Of a stretch of DNA of 43,406 nucleotides, positions 9,153-18,744 are shown piece by piece (within the stretch, counting starts at the first letter, position 1; the number at the start of each line of letters is the position of its first letter). The DNA comes from Candidatus Gastranaerophilales bacterium (GTDB lineage: Bacteria; Cyanobacteriota; Vampirovibrionia; Gastranaerophilales; Gastranaerophilaceae), in contig CALUWM010000015.1 of NCBI GenBank assembly GCA_944324485.1, positions 1 through 43,406 on the forward strand, in the 5' to 3' direction. Under the pieces are notes generated by a model that made no database searches, was not told the origin of the DNA, and saw only the letters and a program-made list of their open reading frames with translations. Position numbers and translations under genes: made by a program.

Positions 9153-10289
9153 ATGAAATACAATTTCGGTGTTGTTAAAGAATTAAAAGAAGGGGAAACA
9201 AGGGTTGCAATCACACCGGACGTTGTTGCAATGCTTTGTTCGGACGGATTAAGCGTAATTATTGAATCGAAAGCAGGCGAAAAAAGCGGTTTTTCGGATG
9301 ATGAATACATAAAAAACGGAGCAACGGTAGCGAAAGATGCAAAAGAAGTTTGGGAAAATTCAAAAATAATCGTAAAAGTAAAAGAACCACAAAAATGTGA
9401 ATTTCAATACTTTAGACCTGACTTAGCGATTTTTTCATATCTTCATCTGGCCGTTGAAAAAGAACTTACAACGGAACTTTTAAAGAAAAAAGTAACAACA
9501 ATAGCTTCCGAATCTGTTGAAACTGAAGACGGACAGCTACCTCTTTTAACACCAATGTCAGAAGTAGCAGGACGTCTTGCCGTTCAAATAGGAGCAAACC
9601 TTTTGGAAGTTCATAATGGAGGTTCAGGGGTTTTATTATCCGGAGTCCCCGGAGTTCAACCGGGTAAAGTTATAATAATTGGTGCGGGAGTAGTTGGCTT
9701 TAACGCAGCTCAAACAGCAATAGGAATGGGAGCCGATGTATCAATTTTTGATGTTAATCCTAAAAAACTTGTTCAAATTGATGGAATTTATGGTACATCA
9801 ATCAAAACACACTACTGTAATCCTGCTAAAATAGAACAAGAAGTACCTAAAGCAGACCTTTTAATTACATCTGTGCTTGTTCATTCACAATTAGCACCCA
9901 AAATTGTACCTGAAAACGTCATAAAACAAATGAAAAAAGGTTCTGTAATCGTTGATGTAGCAATTGATCAAGGCGGAAATGTCGAAACAATAGACAGAAC
10001 AACAACCCATCAAAATCCAACCTATGAAAAACATGGTATACTTCATTGTGCAATACCAAACATTCCATCTGCCGTTCCAAGAACTGCATCATATGCTTAC
10101 TCGTATGCAATGTACCCATACTTAAAAGAAATTGGAGAACATGGCATAATAGATGCTATAAAAGAAAAGCACGAACTTTCAAACGGTGTAAATACTTTTA
10201 ATGGTGAAATTACAAACAAAGCAGTCGCTCAATCTTTAGATATGGAATACACGCAAATAGAACTTATGGTAGGTTTCAAACTAAAATGA
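9153..10289 (+). CDS. ald: Alanine dehydrogenase
   Basis: NAD-dependent interconversion of L-alanine with pyruvate and ammonia. The 378 residues match the family along their length: KELKEGETRVAITP at the start, the VKVKEPQ segment with K75/K77, H97 in YLHLAVEKE for pyruvate binding, and the Rossmann fingerprint GAGVVGFNAAQ. The C-terminal NIPSAVPRTAS segment is also typical. The GAGAGG Shine-Dalgarno is seven bases before the ATG. The stop overlaps the proB start as ATGA. In a fermenting anaerobe it could fix ammonia, or dispose of reductant by making alanine from pyruvate; that role is inference. Confidence 0.93.
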   Translation: MKYNFGVVKELKEGETRVAITPDVVAMLCSDGLSVIIESKAGEKSGFSDDEYIKNGATVAKDAKEVWENSKIIVKVKEPQKCEFQYFRPDLAIFSYLHLAVEKELTTELLKKKVTTIASESVETEDGQLPLLTPMSEVAGRLAVQIGANLLEVHNGGSGVLLSGVPGVQPGKVIIIGAGVVGFNAAQTAIGMGADVSIFDVNPKKLVQIDGIYGTSIKTHYCNPAKIEQEVPKADLLITSVLVHSQLAPKIVPENVIKQMKKGSVIVDVAIDQGGNVETIDRTTTHQNPTYEKHGILHCAIPNIPSAVPRTASYAYSYAMYPYLKEIGEHGIIDAIKEKHELSNGVNTFNGEITNKAVAQSLDMEYTQIELMVGFKLK

Positions 10290-11392
10290 TAGAAAATTCA
10301 AAAAGAATTGTTTTTAAATTTGGAACAAACATATTAAGAAACGAAGATGGCGATATTTCACTTTCACATCTTTACTCCTTTATTGAAGATATTTCATATC
10401 TTTATAAACAAGGTAAGGAAATTTTAATTGTAACCTCAGGAGCCGTTGGACTTGGTGCTAAAAAATTAAAAATCAACACATCTTCTTCAACCACCTTAAA
10501 ACAAGCAGCAGCGAGCGTTGGTCAACCAATGTTAATGGGAATTTGGCAAGATGGATTTGAAAAATACGGAATCACAACTGCTCAAATTCTTTTAACGGAA
10601 GATGATTTTTCAAACAGAAAAAAATATCTTTCATTAAGATTAACTTTACACAAATTACTTGAAAATAAAGTAATCCCGATTATAAATCAAAACGATGCAG
10701 TTTCTCCATCCGAGCTAGAACATGTAAGTTTTTCAGACAACGACAAACTCTCTGCACTTGTTGCATCAAAATTAGATGCTGATTTGCTCGTTATGGTATC
10801 GGATATAGACGGTTTATTTGATAAAAATCCAAAAGAATACAAGGATGCTAAGTTAATTTCAAAAGTTAAAAAAATAACCCCCGCTATCGAAAAACTTGCA
10901 TCCGGAGCCTCTTTAGGTGGTAGAGGAGGCATGGTTACAAAGTTAACTGGTGCAAAAGTAGTAACCTCAAGTGGCTTATATGCAAAAATCGTCAACGGAA
11001 AAACACCGGGAATAATCAAAAAGATATTCAATGACAACATCGGAACAACTTTTTACCCAAATAAAAATCTTCCGCACAAAAAACGCTGGATTGCTTATGC
11101 AACAAATATAATGGGAGAAATAACCGTAAATAACGGAGCCAAAAAAGCAATAATTGAAAATCAGAAAAGCCTTTTGTCAGTCGGTATAGAAAAAGTAAAA
11201 GGCGATTTTAAAAGAGGAGAAATTGTCTCCATTACAGACACGGAAGGTGTTGAATTTGCAAGAGGAGTGTCTTGCTATGATTCAACCGACATAGAAAAAA
11301 TCAAAGGAGAACACTCGGATAAAATCATTGAAATTTTAGGTTATAAATTTGACGATGATGTAATTGTTAAAGACAACTTGGTTTTAATTTAA
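10286..11392 (+). CDS. proB: Glutamate 5-kinase
   Basis: First step of proline synthesis: ATP-dependent phosphorylation of glutamate. The 368 residues contain an amino-acid-kinase domain (about 1-255; KRIVFKFGTN, VTSGAVGLG, NQNDAVSPSE, SDIDGLFDKNP, GGRGGMVTK) and a C-terminal PUA domain (about 275-350). The full two-domain form is the one usually feedback-regulated by proline. The start overlaps the ald stop by four bases, and proA follows after eight, so the product is coupled to its channel partner ProA. Confidence 0.95.
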   Translation: MIENSKRIVFKFGTNILRNEDGDISLSHLYSFIEDISYLYKQGKEILIVTSGAVGLGAKKLKINTSSSTTLKQAAASVGQPMLMGIWQDGFEKYGITTAQILLTEDDFSNRKKYLSLRLTLHKLLENKVIPIINQNDAVSPSELEHVSFSDNDKLSALVASKLDADLLVMVSDIDGLFDKNPKEYKDAKLISKVKKITPAIEKLASGASLGGRGGMVTKLTGAKVVTSSGLYAKIVNGKTPGIIKKIFNDNIGTTFYPNKNLPHKKRWIAYATNIMGEITVNNGAKKAIIENQKSLLSVGIEKVKGDFKRGEIVSITDTEGVEFARGVSCYDSTDIEKIKGEHSDKIIEILGYKFDDDVIVKDNLVLI

Positions 11393-11400
11393 GGAATATT

Positions 11401-12654
11401 ATGGAAAAAGATATTATTCAAATTGCAAAAAATGCTAAAGAAGCCTTCTTAAAAACAATGACTCTTAGCAATGAAACAAAAAACGAAGCATTAAATAAAA
11501 TAGCGCAAAACATTAAAAAAAATAAAGATGAAATATTTAAAGCCAACAAAAAAGATCTTGAAGAAGCAAAAATACTACTTGAAAAAAAAGAAATAAATTT
11601 ATCAACCTTCAACAGATTAAAACTTGATGAAAACAAATTAAAAGACATAATTCAAGGAATATTTGACTTAATCAAACTGCAAGATCCGGTTAATCAAATT
11701 ATCTGGCAAAAAGAATTAGATGAAGATTTAATCTTAAAAAAAATTTCAACACCAATAGGAGTTATAGGCGTAATTTTTGAAGCTCGCCCTGATTGCATAG
11801 TGCAAATTTCTTCTCTTATAATTAAATCCGGAAATTGTGCCATATTAAAAGGCGGAAGCGAAAGCATAAACACAAATAAAACAATCTATAAAATAATCCA
11901 AGATTCACTAAGCGAAATAAAAGATTTTCCTAAAAATTCTATTAATCTCATTTTTTCAAGAGATGATGTTAAAAAAATGTTAGAAGCAGACGAATATATT
12001 GAACTTATAATCCCAAGAGGTTCGAATGCACTTGTTAAATTCATAAAAGAAAATACTAAAATACCCGTTCTCGGACATGCTTCCGGAATTTGCCATATTT
12101 TTGTTGATGAAAATTATAACCTCGAAGACGCAGAAAAAATAATAATTGATGCCAAGACACAATATCCGAGTGCTTGTAATGCAGTAGAGACATTGCTTAT
12201 TCATAAAAACTATAAATACAAAAACGAACTAATAAATTCACTCAAAAAAGTTGAAATTGAAATAATTGAAAATCCTGAAAGCTACTCTATTGAATACGGA
12301 GATAAAATTTTATCTGTAAAAATCGTTGAAAATGTTGATGAAGCAATCAACCATATCAATAAATATGGCTCTGGTCATACTGATTCAATTTTGAGCAACA
12401 ATGATAAAAACATAGAAAAATTCATGAAATACGTTGATTCGTCCTCTGTTTTTGCAAACTGCTCCACAAGATTTTCGGATGGCTTCAGATACGGTTTTGG
12501 AGCGGAAGTAGGAATTTCAACAAACAAAACCCACGCAAGAGGACCCGTTGGCCTTGAAGGTTTAACAATATACAAATACAAACTTTTCGGCAAAAATAAC
12601 GTAGTTAATGACTACTCAACAGGTAAAAAATCATTTAAACACAAATTCATTTAA
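11401..12654 (+). CDS. proA: Gamma-glutamyl phosphate reductase
   Basis: Second step of proline synthesis: NADPH-dependent reduction of glutamyl-5-phosphate to the semialdehyde. The 417 residues belong to the aldehyde dehydrogenase superfamily. The catalytic Cys259 sits in YPSACNAVETLL, and the family segments PIGVIGVIFEARPD and GFGAEVGISTNKTHARGP are present. The Shine-Dalgarno AAGGAA is close upstream of the ATG. proC is not in the window. Confidence 0.95.
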   Translation: MEKDIIQIAKNAKEAFLKTMTLSNETKNEALNKIAQNIKKNKDEIFKANKKDLEEAKILLEKKEINLSTFNRLKLDENKLKDIIQGIFDLIKLQDPVNQIIWQKELDEDLILKKISTPIGVIGVIFEARPDCIVQISSLIIKSGNCAILKGGSESINTNKTIYKIIQDSLSEIKDFPKNSINLIFSRDDVKKMLEADEYIELIIPRGSNALVKFIKENTKIPVLGHASGICHIFVDENYNLEDAEKIIIDAKTQYPSACNAVETLLIHKNYKYKNELINSLKKVEIEIIENPESYSIEYGDKILSVKIVENVDEAINHINKYGSGHTDSILSNNDKNIEKFMKYVDSSSVFANCSTRFSDGFRYGFGAEVGISTNKTHARGPVGLEGLTIYKYKLFGKNNVVNDYSTGKKSFKHKFI

Positions 12655-12705
12655 TTTTGTTTGTTGTAAAATAAAAATTAACCAATTTATAAAGAAAATA
12701 AAAAA

Positions 12706-13614
12706 ATGGATAAGAAAGCACTTATTGAAAAAATTAATAAATTAAAAAAAGAAAAAAACGCAATAATTCTTGCACACTGCTATCAAAATATTGAAATAGA
12801 TTTAGTTGCAGACTTTGTCGGAGATTCTCTTGGCTTATCACAACTGGCATCTAAAACAAATGCCGATAAAATTATTTTTGCAGGAGTATATTTTATGGCT
12901 GAAACGGCTAAAATTTTAAATCCGGCAAAAAAAGTTTATCTACCGAATATTTCAGGTTGCGATATGGCAGATATGATTAACTTAAAACAAATTAAAAACT
13001 TTAAAGCAGATAATCCTGATACACCGGTTGTATGCTACATAAACTCAACTGCTGCCGTAAAATCCGAATGTGATATTTGCTGCACCAGTTCAAACGCTAT
13101 TGAAGTTGTAAGATCTCTAAAAAGCGACAAGGTTCTTTTTGTTCCCGATAAGTACTTAGCTAATTGGGTTGAAAAAAATCTGAAAAATGTCAAGATAACT
13201 GCATATCAAGGTTATTGCCCCACACATTACAAAATCAGTGCCAATGATATTTTAAACAAAAAGAAAGAATATCCTTATGCAATAGTTCTTTCACATCCTG
13301 AATGCAAAAATGAAGTAACAGAAATATCAGATTTTGTAGGCTCTACTACGCAGATGATGGAATATTGCAAAAAAAGCAAAGAAAAAGAATTTATTATTGC
13401 AACCGAACTCGGCGTAGCTCAAAGATTACAAAGAGATTATGCAGACAAAAAAATAATTCCAATATCAAAAAACATCTTTTGCCCTTCAATGAAAGAAAAT
13501 TCTCTGGAAGATATTTTATATACTCTTGAAAATGAAAATAACGAAGTTAAAGTTGATGAAAATATTGCAAAAAAAGCAATTAATTGCATAGATAGAATGT
13601 TGAAAATAATGTAA
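12706..13614 (+). CDS. nadA: Quinolinate synthase A
   Basis: Condenses iminoaspartate with dihydroxyacetone phosphate to quinolinate in NAD synthesis. The 302 residues show the three cysteines expected to bind the oxygen-sensitive [4Fe-4S] cluster: C85 in SGCDMAD, C171 in GYCPTH and C259 in FCPSMKENSLED. AHCYQ near the start is also typical. nadB and nadC are not in the window. It is 51 bases after proA with a weak internal promoter-like TAAAAT and no clear Shine-Dalgarno, so it may be transcribed with the proline genes or separately. Confidence 0.95.
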   Translation: MDKKALIEKINKLKKEKNAIILAHCYQNIEIDLVADFVGDSLGLSQLASKTNADKIIFAGVYFMAETAKILNPAKKVYLPNISGCDMADMINLKQIKNFKADNPDTPVVCYINSTAAVKSECDICCTSSNAIEVVRSLKSDKVLFVPDKYLANWVEKNLKNVKITAYQGYCPTHYKISANDILNKKKEYPYAIVLSHPECKNEVTEISDFVGSTTQMMEYCKKSKEKEFIIATELGVAQRLQRDYADKKIIPISKNIFCPSMKENSLEDILYTLENENNEVKVDENIAKKAINCIDRMLKIM

Positions 13615-13710
13615 ACTTTTGTTTCATTTTTTAAACAAAGGACAATTTACGCATTTCAAAAAACTTTTTATATATAAAAATATATAATTTGTATATAATC
13701 AGGTGAAAAA

Positions 13711-14625
13711 TTGATTCAATTAAATGTCGACTTTACATTATTAAATAAATTTTTTGGAATACCGATAAAGCGAATTTTTCAATATGCCAACAAAGATATT
13801 GAAGAAATAATGAAACTCGAGGCTGCACAAGGTAACCAAAAAGCAGCGGACTACAAAAAAATACTTTCAGACCCCGACAAAATTTTAGAAATTTTTAAAC
13901 TTGCAAACGTTGAAAATAAGCTGATAATTCTTCAAAATATGTCCGAAAGTGATTTGGATGAATTATTGCCTTATTTGACATCCGAACAGCTTGCAAAAGG
14001 ATTAAACTTTTTTACAGAAGAAAAACTTTTGGAATTTTCAAGCAAATTACCAATTGAAGAACTTTGTGCAATGATTTTTGAAAAATTTTCCCTTTTAGAT
14101 GTACTTTCTCTAATGAATGAAGATTCAATGGATGCTTTCATTATGGAACCGGACGTTGAAAGAAAATATGCACAAAATTATTTTGAAAGCTTGGATATAA
14201 AAACTCTTGAAAAAATCATGATGTATTCATTTGGTCCAGATTTTGAAGGAAAAAACAGAGATGAATACTTAGAACATCTGGAAAACCTTGATTTTAAAAA
14301 TTATAAAAGATTTTTACTTTCTATGGAAAGAGAAAATAAAATCAATTTAATAAACGGAATTACATCTCAAGAACCTGATTTAGTTTATCTGCTAGAACCA
14401 ACAGATTTAATTGCGCCTATGGAGCTTTTAATGAAGGAAGACAAAGTAAAACTAATGTCGACTTTAGATGCAGAATTTTTAGTGCCAATGATTCAAGAAT
14501 TACCCTTAGATTTAACTCAAATTGTTCTAACACAAATTGACCCCAGAGATTTCTCTGAAATACTTGCAAGAGACTTTCAAGATGTGCTTTCATCTGTTGT
14601 TTTATTTTCAAATATGGCAGCTTAA
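13711..14625 (+). CDS. Helical-repeat protein resembling the MgtE N-terminal domain
   Basis: This 304-residue protein is of unknown function. It has repeated short acidic helices such as ELLPYLTSEQLAKGL and EFSSKLPIEELCAM, resembling the cytoplasmic N domain of MgtE Mg2+ channels or the FliG middle/C-terminal fold. There is no membrane segment, so it is not itself a channel. The start is TTG, chosen because AGGTGA lies four bases upstream. A TATAAT at 13683-13688 fits as the -10. The stop overlaps the convergent LptF/G gene by four bases. A scaffold or motor-associated role is speculation. Confidence 0.75.
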   Translation: MIQLNVDFTLLNKFFGIPIKRIFQYANKDIEEIMKLEAAQGNQKAADYKKILSDPDKILEIFKLANVENKLIILQNMSESDLDELLPYLTSEQLAKGLNFFTEEKLLEFSSKLPIEELCAMIFEKFSLLDVLSLMNEDSMDAFIMEPDVERKYAQNYFESLDIKTLEKIMMYSFGPDFEGKNRDEYLEHLENLDFKNYKRFLLSMERENKINLINGITSQEPDLVYLLEPTDLIAPMELLMKEDKVKLMSTLDAEFLVPMIQELPLDLTQIVLTQIDPRDFSEILARDFQDVLSSVVLFSNMAA

Positions 14626-15788
14626 ATCTTATAAGCCTTTTTATAAAACAAAAGACCGCCCAACAAAGCAATAGAAACAACAGGAAGCCAAGCTGCCAAA
14701 AATGGGGGAATAGTACCCGTTGCACCAAGATTTAATGAAAGTGCTCTAATTACATAATATATAAAAATAATTAAAATACTAAACAAAAAACCACGATTAT
14801 ACCTAACTCTAGGGGGTGTAATTGCAAGCGGAACACCAATTAAAGCAAGTGCAAATGTTGTAGCCGGTAATGCCAATTTATCAAAAAGATTAATTTCATA
14901 CTCTAAGCGAACTTTTTTTTCTAAATTATTTTTTTGTTTTTTAATATGACGCATTAACTTAAAAAAGTTAAATTCACTGGTTGTTTCTTTGACCATCTCG
15001 TTAACATCACCAATGCCAAAGCTCACATTTGATTCCTCAAAAAGACTGGTATTAAATATTTTACCATCCTTTGAAATCGTATAAATTACTCCATCATCAA
15101 ACTTCCAACCATAATCAGAGGTAGATCCTTTTTGAGCCTGAACTATTTGAATATTTTTAGGGTTTGAAATATCCACAACTGTAACATTGTTTAAAGTCTT
15201 ATCTTTACACCACTGAGCATAAAAAAGCCTTTTTAACTTACCTTCTTTATCAATATCTTTTATAGTGAAGTTCATTTTATTTTCAGGGATATGTTTTTGT
15301 TCAAGTGAATATATAGCAAGTGATTTCGACTGAACAGAAGCAATCGGAACAACAAGCTCATTAATCAAAAAACTAACCAAAGTCATAACAAGTGCAAAAC
15401 AAAATATAGGACGACTTATTCTCTCTATGCTGATACCACATGCTTTAAAAATAGTGATTTCCGACTTTAAACTTAAATCGTTCACGGTCATAACTGTTGC
15501 AAACAATGTTGAAATCGGAATTGTAAGCACAAAAACCTGAGGCAAATTAAGAACAATCATCATAATTGCGATATGAAAAGGAATCCCATAAAGCGATATT
15601 TGTTTAATTAATTGGGTAAACGTTTCAGATGCAAAAATTATAGAAGTAAAAACGATTACACCCAAAACAAAAACATCAATAAGTTGTTTTAGAATATATC
15701 TGTCTAAAATACTTAAATCATCCCACTTGCTTTTAAAGTAAGCTTTAATATCCTTATATTTTGAATATATTTTTCCCGTAACTGTCAT
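14622..15788 (-). CDS. LptF/LptG-family lipopolysaccharide export permease
   Basis: A YjgP/YjgQ-family inner-membrane permease of 388 residues that with LptB would extract LPS toward the outer membrane. The membrane parts are an N-terminal bundle (about 35-130, including VFVLTIPISTLFATV) and a C-terminal bundle of about 110 residues (ALPATTFALALIGVPL onward). The beta-jellyroll periplasmic domain lies between them. A further upstream ATG (15842) would give 18 more residues deep inside tyrA; the chosen ATG already overlaps tyrA by 35 bases and fits the family length. LptF cannot be separated from LptG by eye. It agrees with the Kdo transferase at the right edge that this cell has an LPS outer membrane. 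Confidence 0.88.
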   Translation of the reverse strand: MTVTGKIYSKYKDIKAYFKSKWDDLSILDRYILKQLIDVFVLGVIVFTSIIFASETFTQLIKQISLYGIPFHIAIMMIVLNLPQVFVLTIPISTLFATVMTVNDLSLKSEITIFKACGISIERISRPIFCFALVMTLVSFLINELVVPIASVQSKSLAIYSLEQKHIPENKMNFTIKDIDKEGKLKRLFYAQWCKDKTLNNVTVVDISNPKNIQIVQAQKGSTSDYGWKFDDGVIYTISKDGKIFNTSLFEESNVSFGIGDVNEMVKETTSEFNFFKLMRHIKKQKNNLEKKVRLEYEINLFDKLALPATTFALALIGVPLAITPPRVRYNRGFLFSILIIFIYYVIRALSLNLGATGTIPPFLAAWLPVVSIALLGGLLFYKKAYKI

Positions 15789-16560
15789 ACATTTGTGCTC
15801 TTTTTTGCGATATTGCACTAAATAACTTGATTTTCTCATCATCAGAATAATTTTTCAAGTCATTAAATCTTTTATTTAACAAATGAAACATCTGCTCAAT
15901 ATTTTCAAAATTATTTTTTAACATATCCAAAACAAGTCCAAAATTAGTCATAGCTAATCTTGTTGTATCTCTAAAACCACTTGAAGCTATTTCTTTTGCA
16001 TTATCTGATGCAATATCAAAAAGCAAAAAAGATATAATGGTTGGCAAATGTGAAATTTGAGCACAATACTCATCATGATATTTCATATCAAAAACAAAAG
16101 GGGTTGCTCCAACATCAACAATAATTTTTTCTAAAAGATTATTATTTTTTTCAATTAACCACTTAGCTCCTTTAAATAAGTCATCTTTAGAAGCATCAAA
16201 ACCCGACAAATGCGAACCTGCCATAGGATGAGATAATATAAAATTAAAATTATATTTTCTTGATTTTAAATTTGCTTTTGTTGAAGAAACATCAGCAACA
16301 ACTGTCTTTGAAGATACAATATTATCTAATTTATCTAAAACTTCAGGTGTTTTTTGAATGGTAGAGCAAACAAAGACAATTTCACATTTATTTAAAATTT
16401 TAATATCATCACTGGCCTTATCACAAAAAGAAAGTGCTTTTTCAAAACTTGACGAAGACACACAATATATCTCATAATCAACTTTATTAGCTAAAGCCTT
16501 CAATAAAGAAGCCCCAATTAAACCAAGCCCGACAATGCCAACTTTTATCTTTTTATTCAT
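15754..16560 (-). CDS. tyrA: Prephenate dehydrogenase
   Basis: Oxidative decarboxylation of prephenate (or arogenate) in tyrosine synthesis. The 268 residues begin with a Rossmann motif GLGLIG (11-16), and the active-site segment LSHPMAGSH follows around residue 113. The helical dimerisation domain has HDEYCAQISHLPTI. There is no ACT domain. The start MNKKIK was preferred to an ATG eight codons upstream because it lies directly before the Rossmann strand. TATAAT (16567-16572) is six bases from this ATG, predicting a leaderless mRNA. The 3' end overlaps the LptF/G start. Confidence 0.9.
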   Translation of the reverse strand: MNKKIKVGIVGLGLIGASLLKALANKVDYEIYCVSSSSFEKALSFCDKASDDIKILNKCEIVFVCSTIQKTPEVLDKLDNIVSSKTVVADVSSTKANLKSRKYNFNFILSHPMAGSHLSGFDASKDDLFKGAKWLIEKNNNLLEKIIVDVGATPFVFDMKYHDEYCAQISHLPTIISFLLFDIASDNAKEIASSGFRDTTRLAMTNFGLVLDMLKNNFENIEQMFHLLNKRFNDLKNYSDDEKIKLFSAISQKRAQMYDSYGKNIFKI

Positions 16561-16566
16561 AAAAAA

Positions 16567-16595
16567 ATTATATAATAAATTCAATTTTGTTGTAA
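16567..16595 (-). promoter_or_regulatory. Promoter of tyrA, leaderless type
   Basis: On the minus strand TTACAA (16590-16595), a 17-base spacer and a perfect TATAAT (16567-16572), then six T bases and the ATG. The predicted transcription start coincides with the start codon. A second TATAAT on the plus strand (16625-16630) may serve the divergent gene at 16656. Confidence 0.5.
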
Positions 16596-16655
16596 TTCCA
16601 ATTTTATAATCTTAACTTTTATTATATAATCAATTCAAACATAAAGGAGTTTGAT

Positions 16656-17171
16656 ATGTCTGATGAATACATAAAAAAAGGTAAGGCTTTTAAGTTTGGT
16701 GATAACATTTCAACCGACCATATTGCACCGGGAAGGCTTTTTCACCTAAGAAATGATTTAGCTGAATTTTCAAAACATGTACTTGAAGATGCCGATCCTG
16801 AATTTGCTAAAAAAGTCCAAAAAGGAGATTTTGTTGTTGCAGGAAATAATTTTGGACTTGGCTCAAGCAGAGAGCATGCTCCTCAAATCATAAAACTGGC
16901 TGGAGTTGGTGCTGTTATAGCAAAATCTTTCGCAAGAATATTTTACAGAAACGCAATAAATATAGGACTTTTAGCAATAGAATGTGACACTGATAAAATC
17001 GACAGCAACGATGAGCTGGAGCTCAACCTCAAAGAAGGCATTTTAAAAAATTTAACAAAAAATATTGAACTATCAATAACTCCACTTCCGGATGTAATGA
17101 TAAAACTATTAAAAGACGGGGGTCTTGTTAATCACTTAAACAAAAACGGAGATTTCAACCTTGAAACATAA
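16656..17171 (+). CDS. leuD: 3-isopropylmalate dehydratase/aconitase-type small subunit
   Basis: A 171-residue swivel-domain subunit of the LeuCD/homoaconitase superfamily. GDNISTDHIAPGR at the start and NFGLGSSREHAP with IAKSFARIFYRNAINIGL are the substrate-binding signatures. The TDHI form also occurs in aconitases, and the LRNDLAEFSKH loop is not the usual YLRT-type LeuD loop, so isopropylmalate is not assured; citrate/isocitrate or homocitrate is possible. The Shine-Dalgarno is AAAGGAG. The large subunit with the Fe-S cluster is not in the window. It overlaps the dehydrogenase gene by 11 bases, so the two products probably act in sequence. The symbol follows the common family name. Confidence 0.75.
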   Translation: MSDEYIKKGKAFKFGDNISTDHIAPGRLFHLRNDLAEFSKHVLEDADPEFAKKVQKGDFVVAGNNFGLGSSREHAPQIIKLAGVGAVIAKSFARIFYRNAINIGLLAIECDTDKIDSNDELELNLKEGILKNLTKNIELSITPLPDVMIKLLKDGGLVNHLNKNGDFNLET

Positions 17172-18180
17172 TATAACTTTATTAAAAGGAGATGGAATAG
17201 GTCCTGAAATTTCAAATAGTGTTGTTGATATCATTGAATCAACAAAAGTTGAAATTGATTGGGATGAATGTTTAGCGGGAAATGAAGCATATATTAAATA
17301 TGGTGAAGTTTTACCCGAAAAAACTCTAAATTCTATTAAAAAAAATAAAATCGTCTTAAAAGCCCCAATAACAACCCCAATAGGAAAAGGGTTTGCATCA
17401 GTTAATGTCCAATTAAGAAGATATTTTGATTTATTCGCAAATATCAGACCTTCAAAAAATTTACCAAACATTAAAACACCTTTTAATGATGTGGATTTAA
17501 TTATAATAAGAGAAAATACAGAAGACATATATGCAGGAATTGAAAATAAAATTGATGAAAATACAATACACGGTATAAAACTGGCAACCAAAAACGGCTG
17601 TCAGAGAATTTGCGATTTTGCTTTTAAATATGCCATAGAAAACAAAAGAAAAGAAGTCACCGTAGCAACAAAAGCAAATATTTCCAAACTCGCTGACGGT
17701 ATGTTTTTAAATTGTTTTAGGGAAGCTGCTCAAAAACACCCTGAAATAAAAGCAAAAGAAATTTTAATAGATAATTTATGTATGCAATTAGTTACAAATC
17801 CCTCACAATTTGATGTTCTTGTAATGCCAAATTTGTACGGAGACATAGTATCTGACTTATGTGCCGGTTTAGTCGGAGGGCTGGGGCTTGCATATAGCAG
17901 CAATATTGGAATATACAAACAAGAAAACTTTGCAATTTTCGAAGCTGTACACGGCTCTGCTCCTGATATTGCCGGAAAAAATTTAGCAAACCCCACAGGA
18001 CTTTTAAGAAGTGCAATAGAAATGCTAAAATATATTCAAGAGAAAGAATCAGCTAAAAAAATAGAAATAGCACTTTTTGAAGTTTTTAAAGAAGGTAAAA
18101 AATTAACGTCTGACTTAGGCGGTAATGCTACAACAAAAGAATTTAGCGAAGAAATAATAAAAAAAATAAAAACACTTTAA
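17161..18180 (+). CDS. NAD-isocitrate/isopropylmalate-type decarboxylating dehydrogenase
   Basis: A beta-decarboxylating dehydrogenase of 339 residues. KGDGIGPEI, the [23 protein letters not shown] segment and [10 protein letters not shown] resemble NAD-dependent isocitrate dehydrogenases more than LeuB. DNLCMQL and [17 protein letters not shown] supply the metal-binding aspartates. The start is TTG with GGAG eight bases upstream, inside the end of the dehydratase gene. Paired with that subunit, the likely chemistry is isomerisation of a hydroxy-tricarboxylate followed by oxidative decarboxylation, for example citrate to 2-oxoglutarate for glutamate. The pathway assignment is inference. Confidence 0.85.
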   Translation: MKHNITLLKGDGIGPEISNSVVDIIESTKVEIDWDECLAGNEAYIKYGEVLPEKTLNSIKKNKIVLKAPITTPIGKGFASVNVQLRRYFDLFANIRPSKNLPNIKTPFNDVDLIIIRENTEDIYAGIENKIDENTIHGIKLATKNGCQRICDFAFKYAIENKRKEVTVATKANISKLADGMFLNCFREAAQKHPEIKAKEILIDNLCMQLVTNPSQFDVLVMPNLYGDIVSDLCAGLVGGLGLAYSSNIGIYKQENFAIFEAVHGSAPDIAGKNLANPTGLLRSAIEMLKYIQEKESAKKIEIALFEVFKEGKKLTSDLGGNATTKEFSEEIIKKIKTL

Positions 18181-18195
18181 AGAAGGGAGAAAAAA

Positions 18196-18732
18196 ATGAC
18201 AAAATGGGTATGTGCAGTATGCGGCTATACAGTTGAAGCAGAAAAAGCACCTGAAAAATGTCCGCAATGTAATGCTACAAAATTCAATGAAGCAGGCGAC
18301 ATGAACACTTGGGCTTGTGAACACAAAGTTGGCGAAGGAAAAGATGTTGACGCTATTGTTCTTCAAGGATTAAAAGATCACTTTATGGGAGAATGTACTG
18401 AAGTAGGAATGTATCTTGCAATGGCAAGAGTTGCAGACAGAGAAGGATATCCTGAAGTAGCAGAAGCATACAAAAGAATAGCATACGAAGAAGCTGACCA
18501 CGCATCAAAATTTGCTGAACTCTTAGGCGAAGTTGTAACTCCTTCAACAAAAGAAAACTTAAGATTAAGAGCGGAAGCGGAACACGGAGCATGTGCCGCT
18601 AAATTAGAAATTGCTTCACGTGCTAAACAACTAGGACTTGATGCAATTCATGATACTGTTCATGAAATGGCAAAAGATGAAGCACGTCATGGCGCTGCAT
18701 TCAAAGGCTTATTAAAAAGATATTTTAATTAA
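18196..18732 (+). CDS. Reverse rubrerythrin (rubredoxin domain first)
   Basis: A non-haem iron peroxidase of 178 residues that reduces H2O2 or O2 in anaerobes. The rubredoxin domain is at the N-terminus (CAVCGY and CPQC knuckles, residues 7-28), and the four-helix di-iron domain follows, with ExxH-type ligands in YEEADHA and DEARHGA. This order is the reverse of classical rubrerythrin. The Shine-Dalgarno AGGGAG lies close to the ATG. It follows the dehydrogenase by 15 bases, so it may be co-transcribed, and it ends in a strong terminator. It indicates a strict or moderate anaerobe with oxidative-stress defence. Confidence 0.93.
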   Translation: MTKWVCAVCGYTVEAEKAPEKCPQCNATKFNEAGDMNTWACEHKVGEGKDVDAIVLQGLKDHFMGECTEVGMYLAMARVADREGYPEVAEAYKRIAYEEADHASKFAELLGEVVTPSTKENLRLRAEAEHGACAAKLEIASRAKQLGLDAIHDTVHEMAKDEARHGAAFKGLLKRYFN

Positions 18733-18744
18733 TTTTTAAAATTT

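Noticed and set aside
10687-11040. 117-codon antisense ORF inside proB
   Set aside because: It is a shadow of proB, with no Shine-Dalgarno, no promoter and no recognisable protein features.
15789-15842. Longer LptF/G start (18 extra residues)
   Set aside because: It lies deep inside tyrA and adds no family-like sequence.
17730-18016. Antisense ORFs inside the isocitrate-dehydrogenase-type gene
   Set aside because: Two frames are open by chance opposite a well-conserved gene. The predicted proteins are low in structure.
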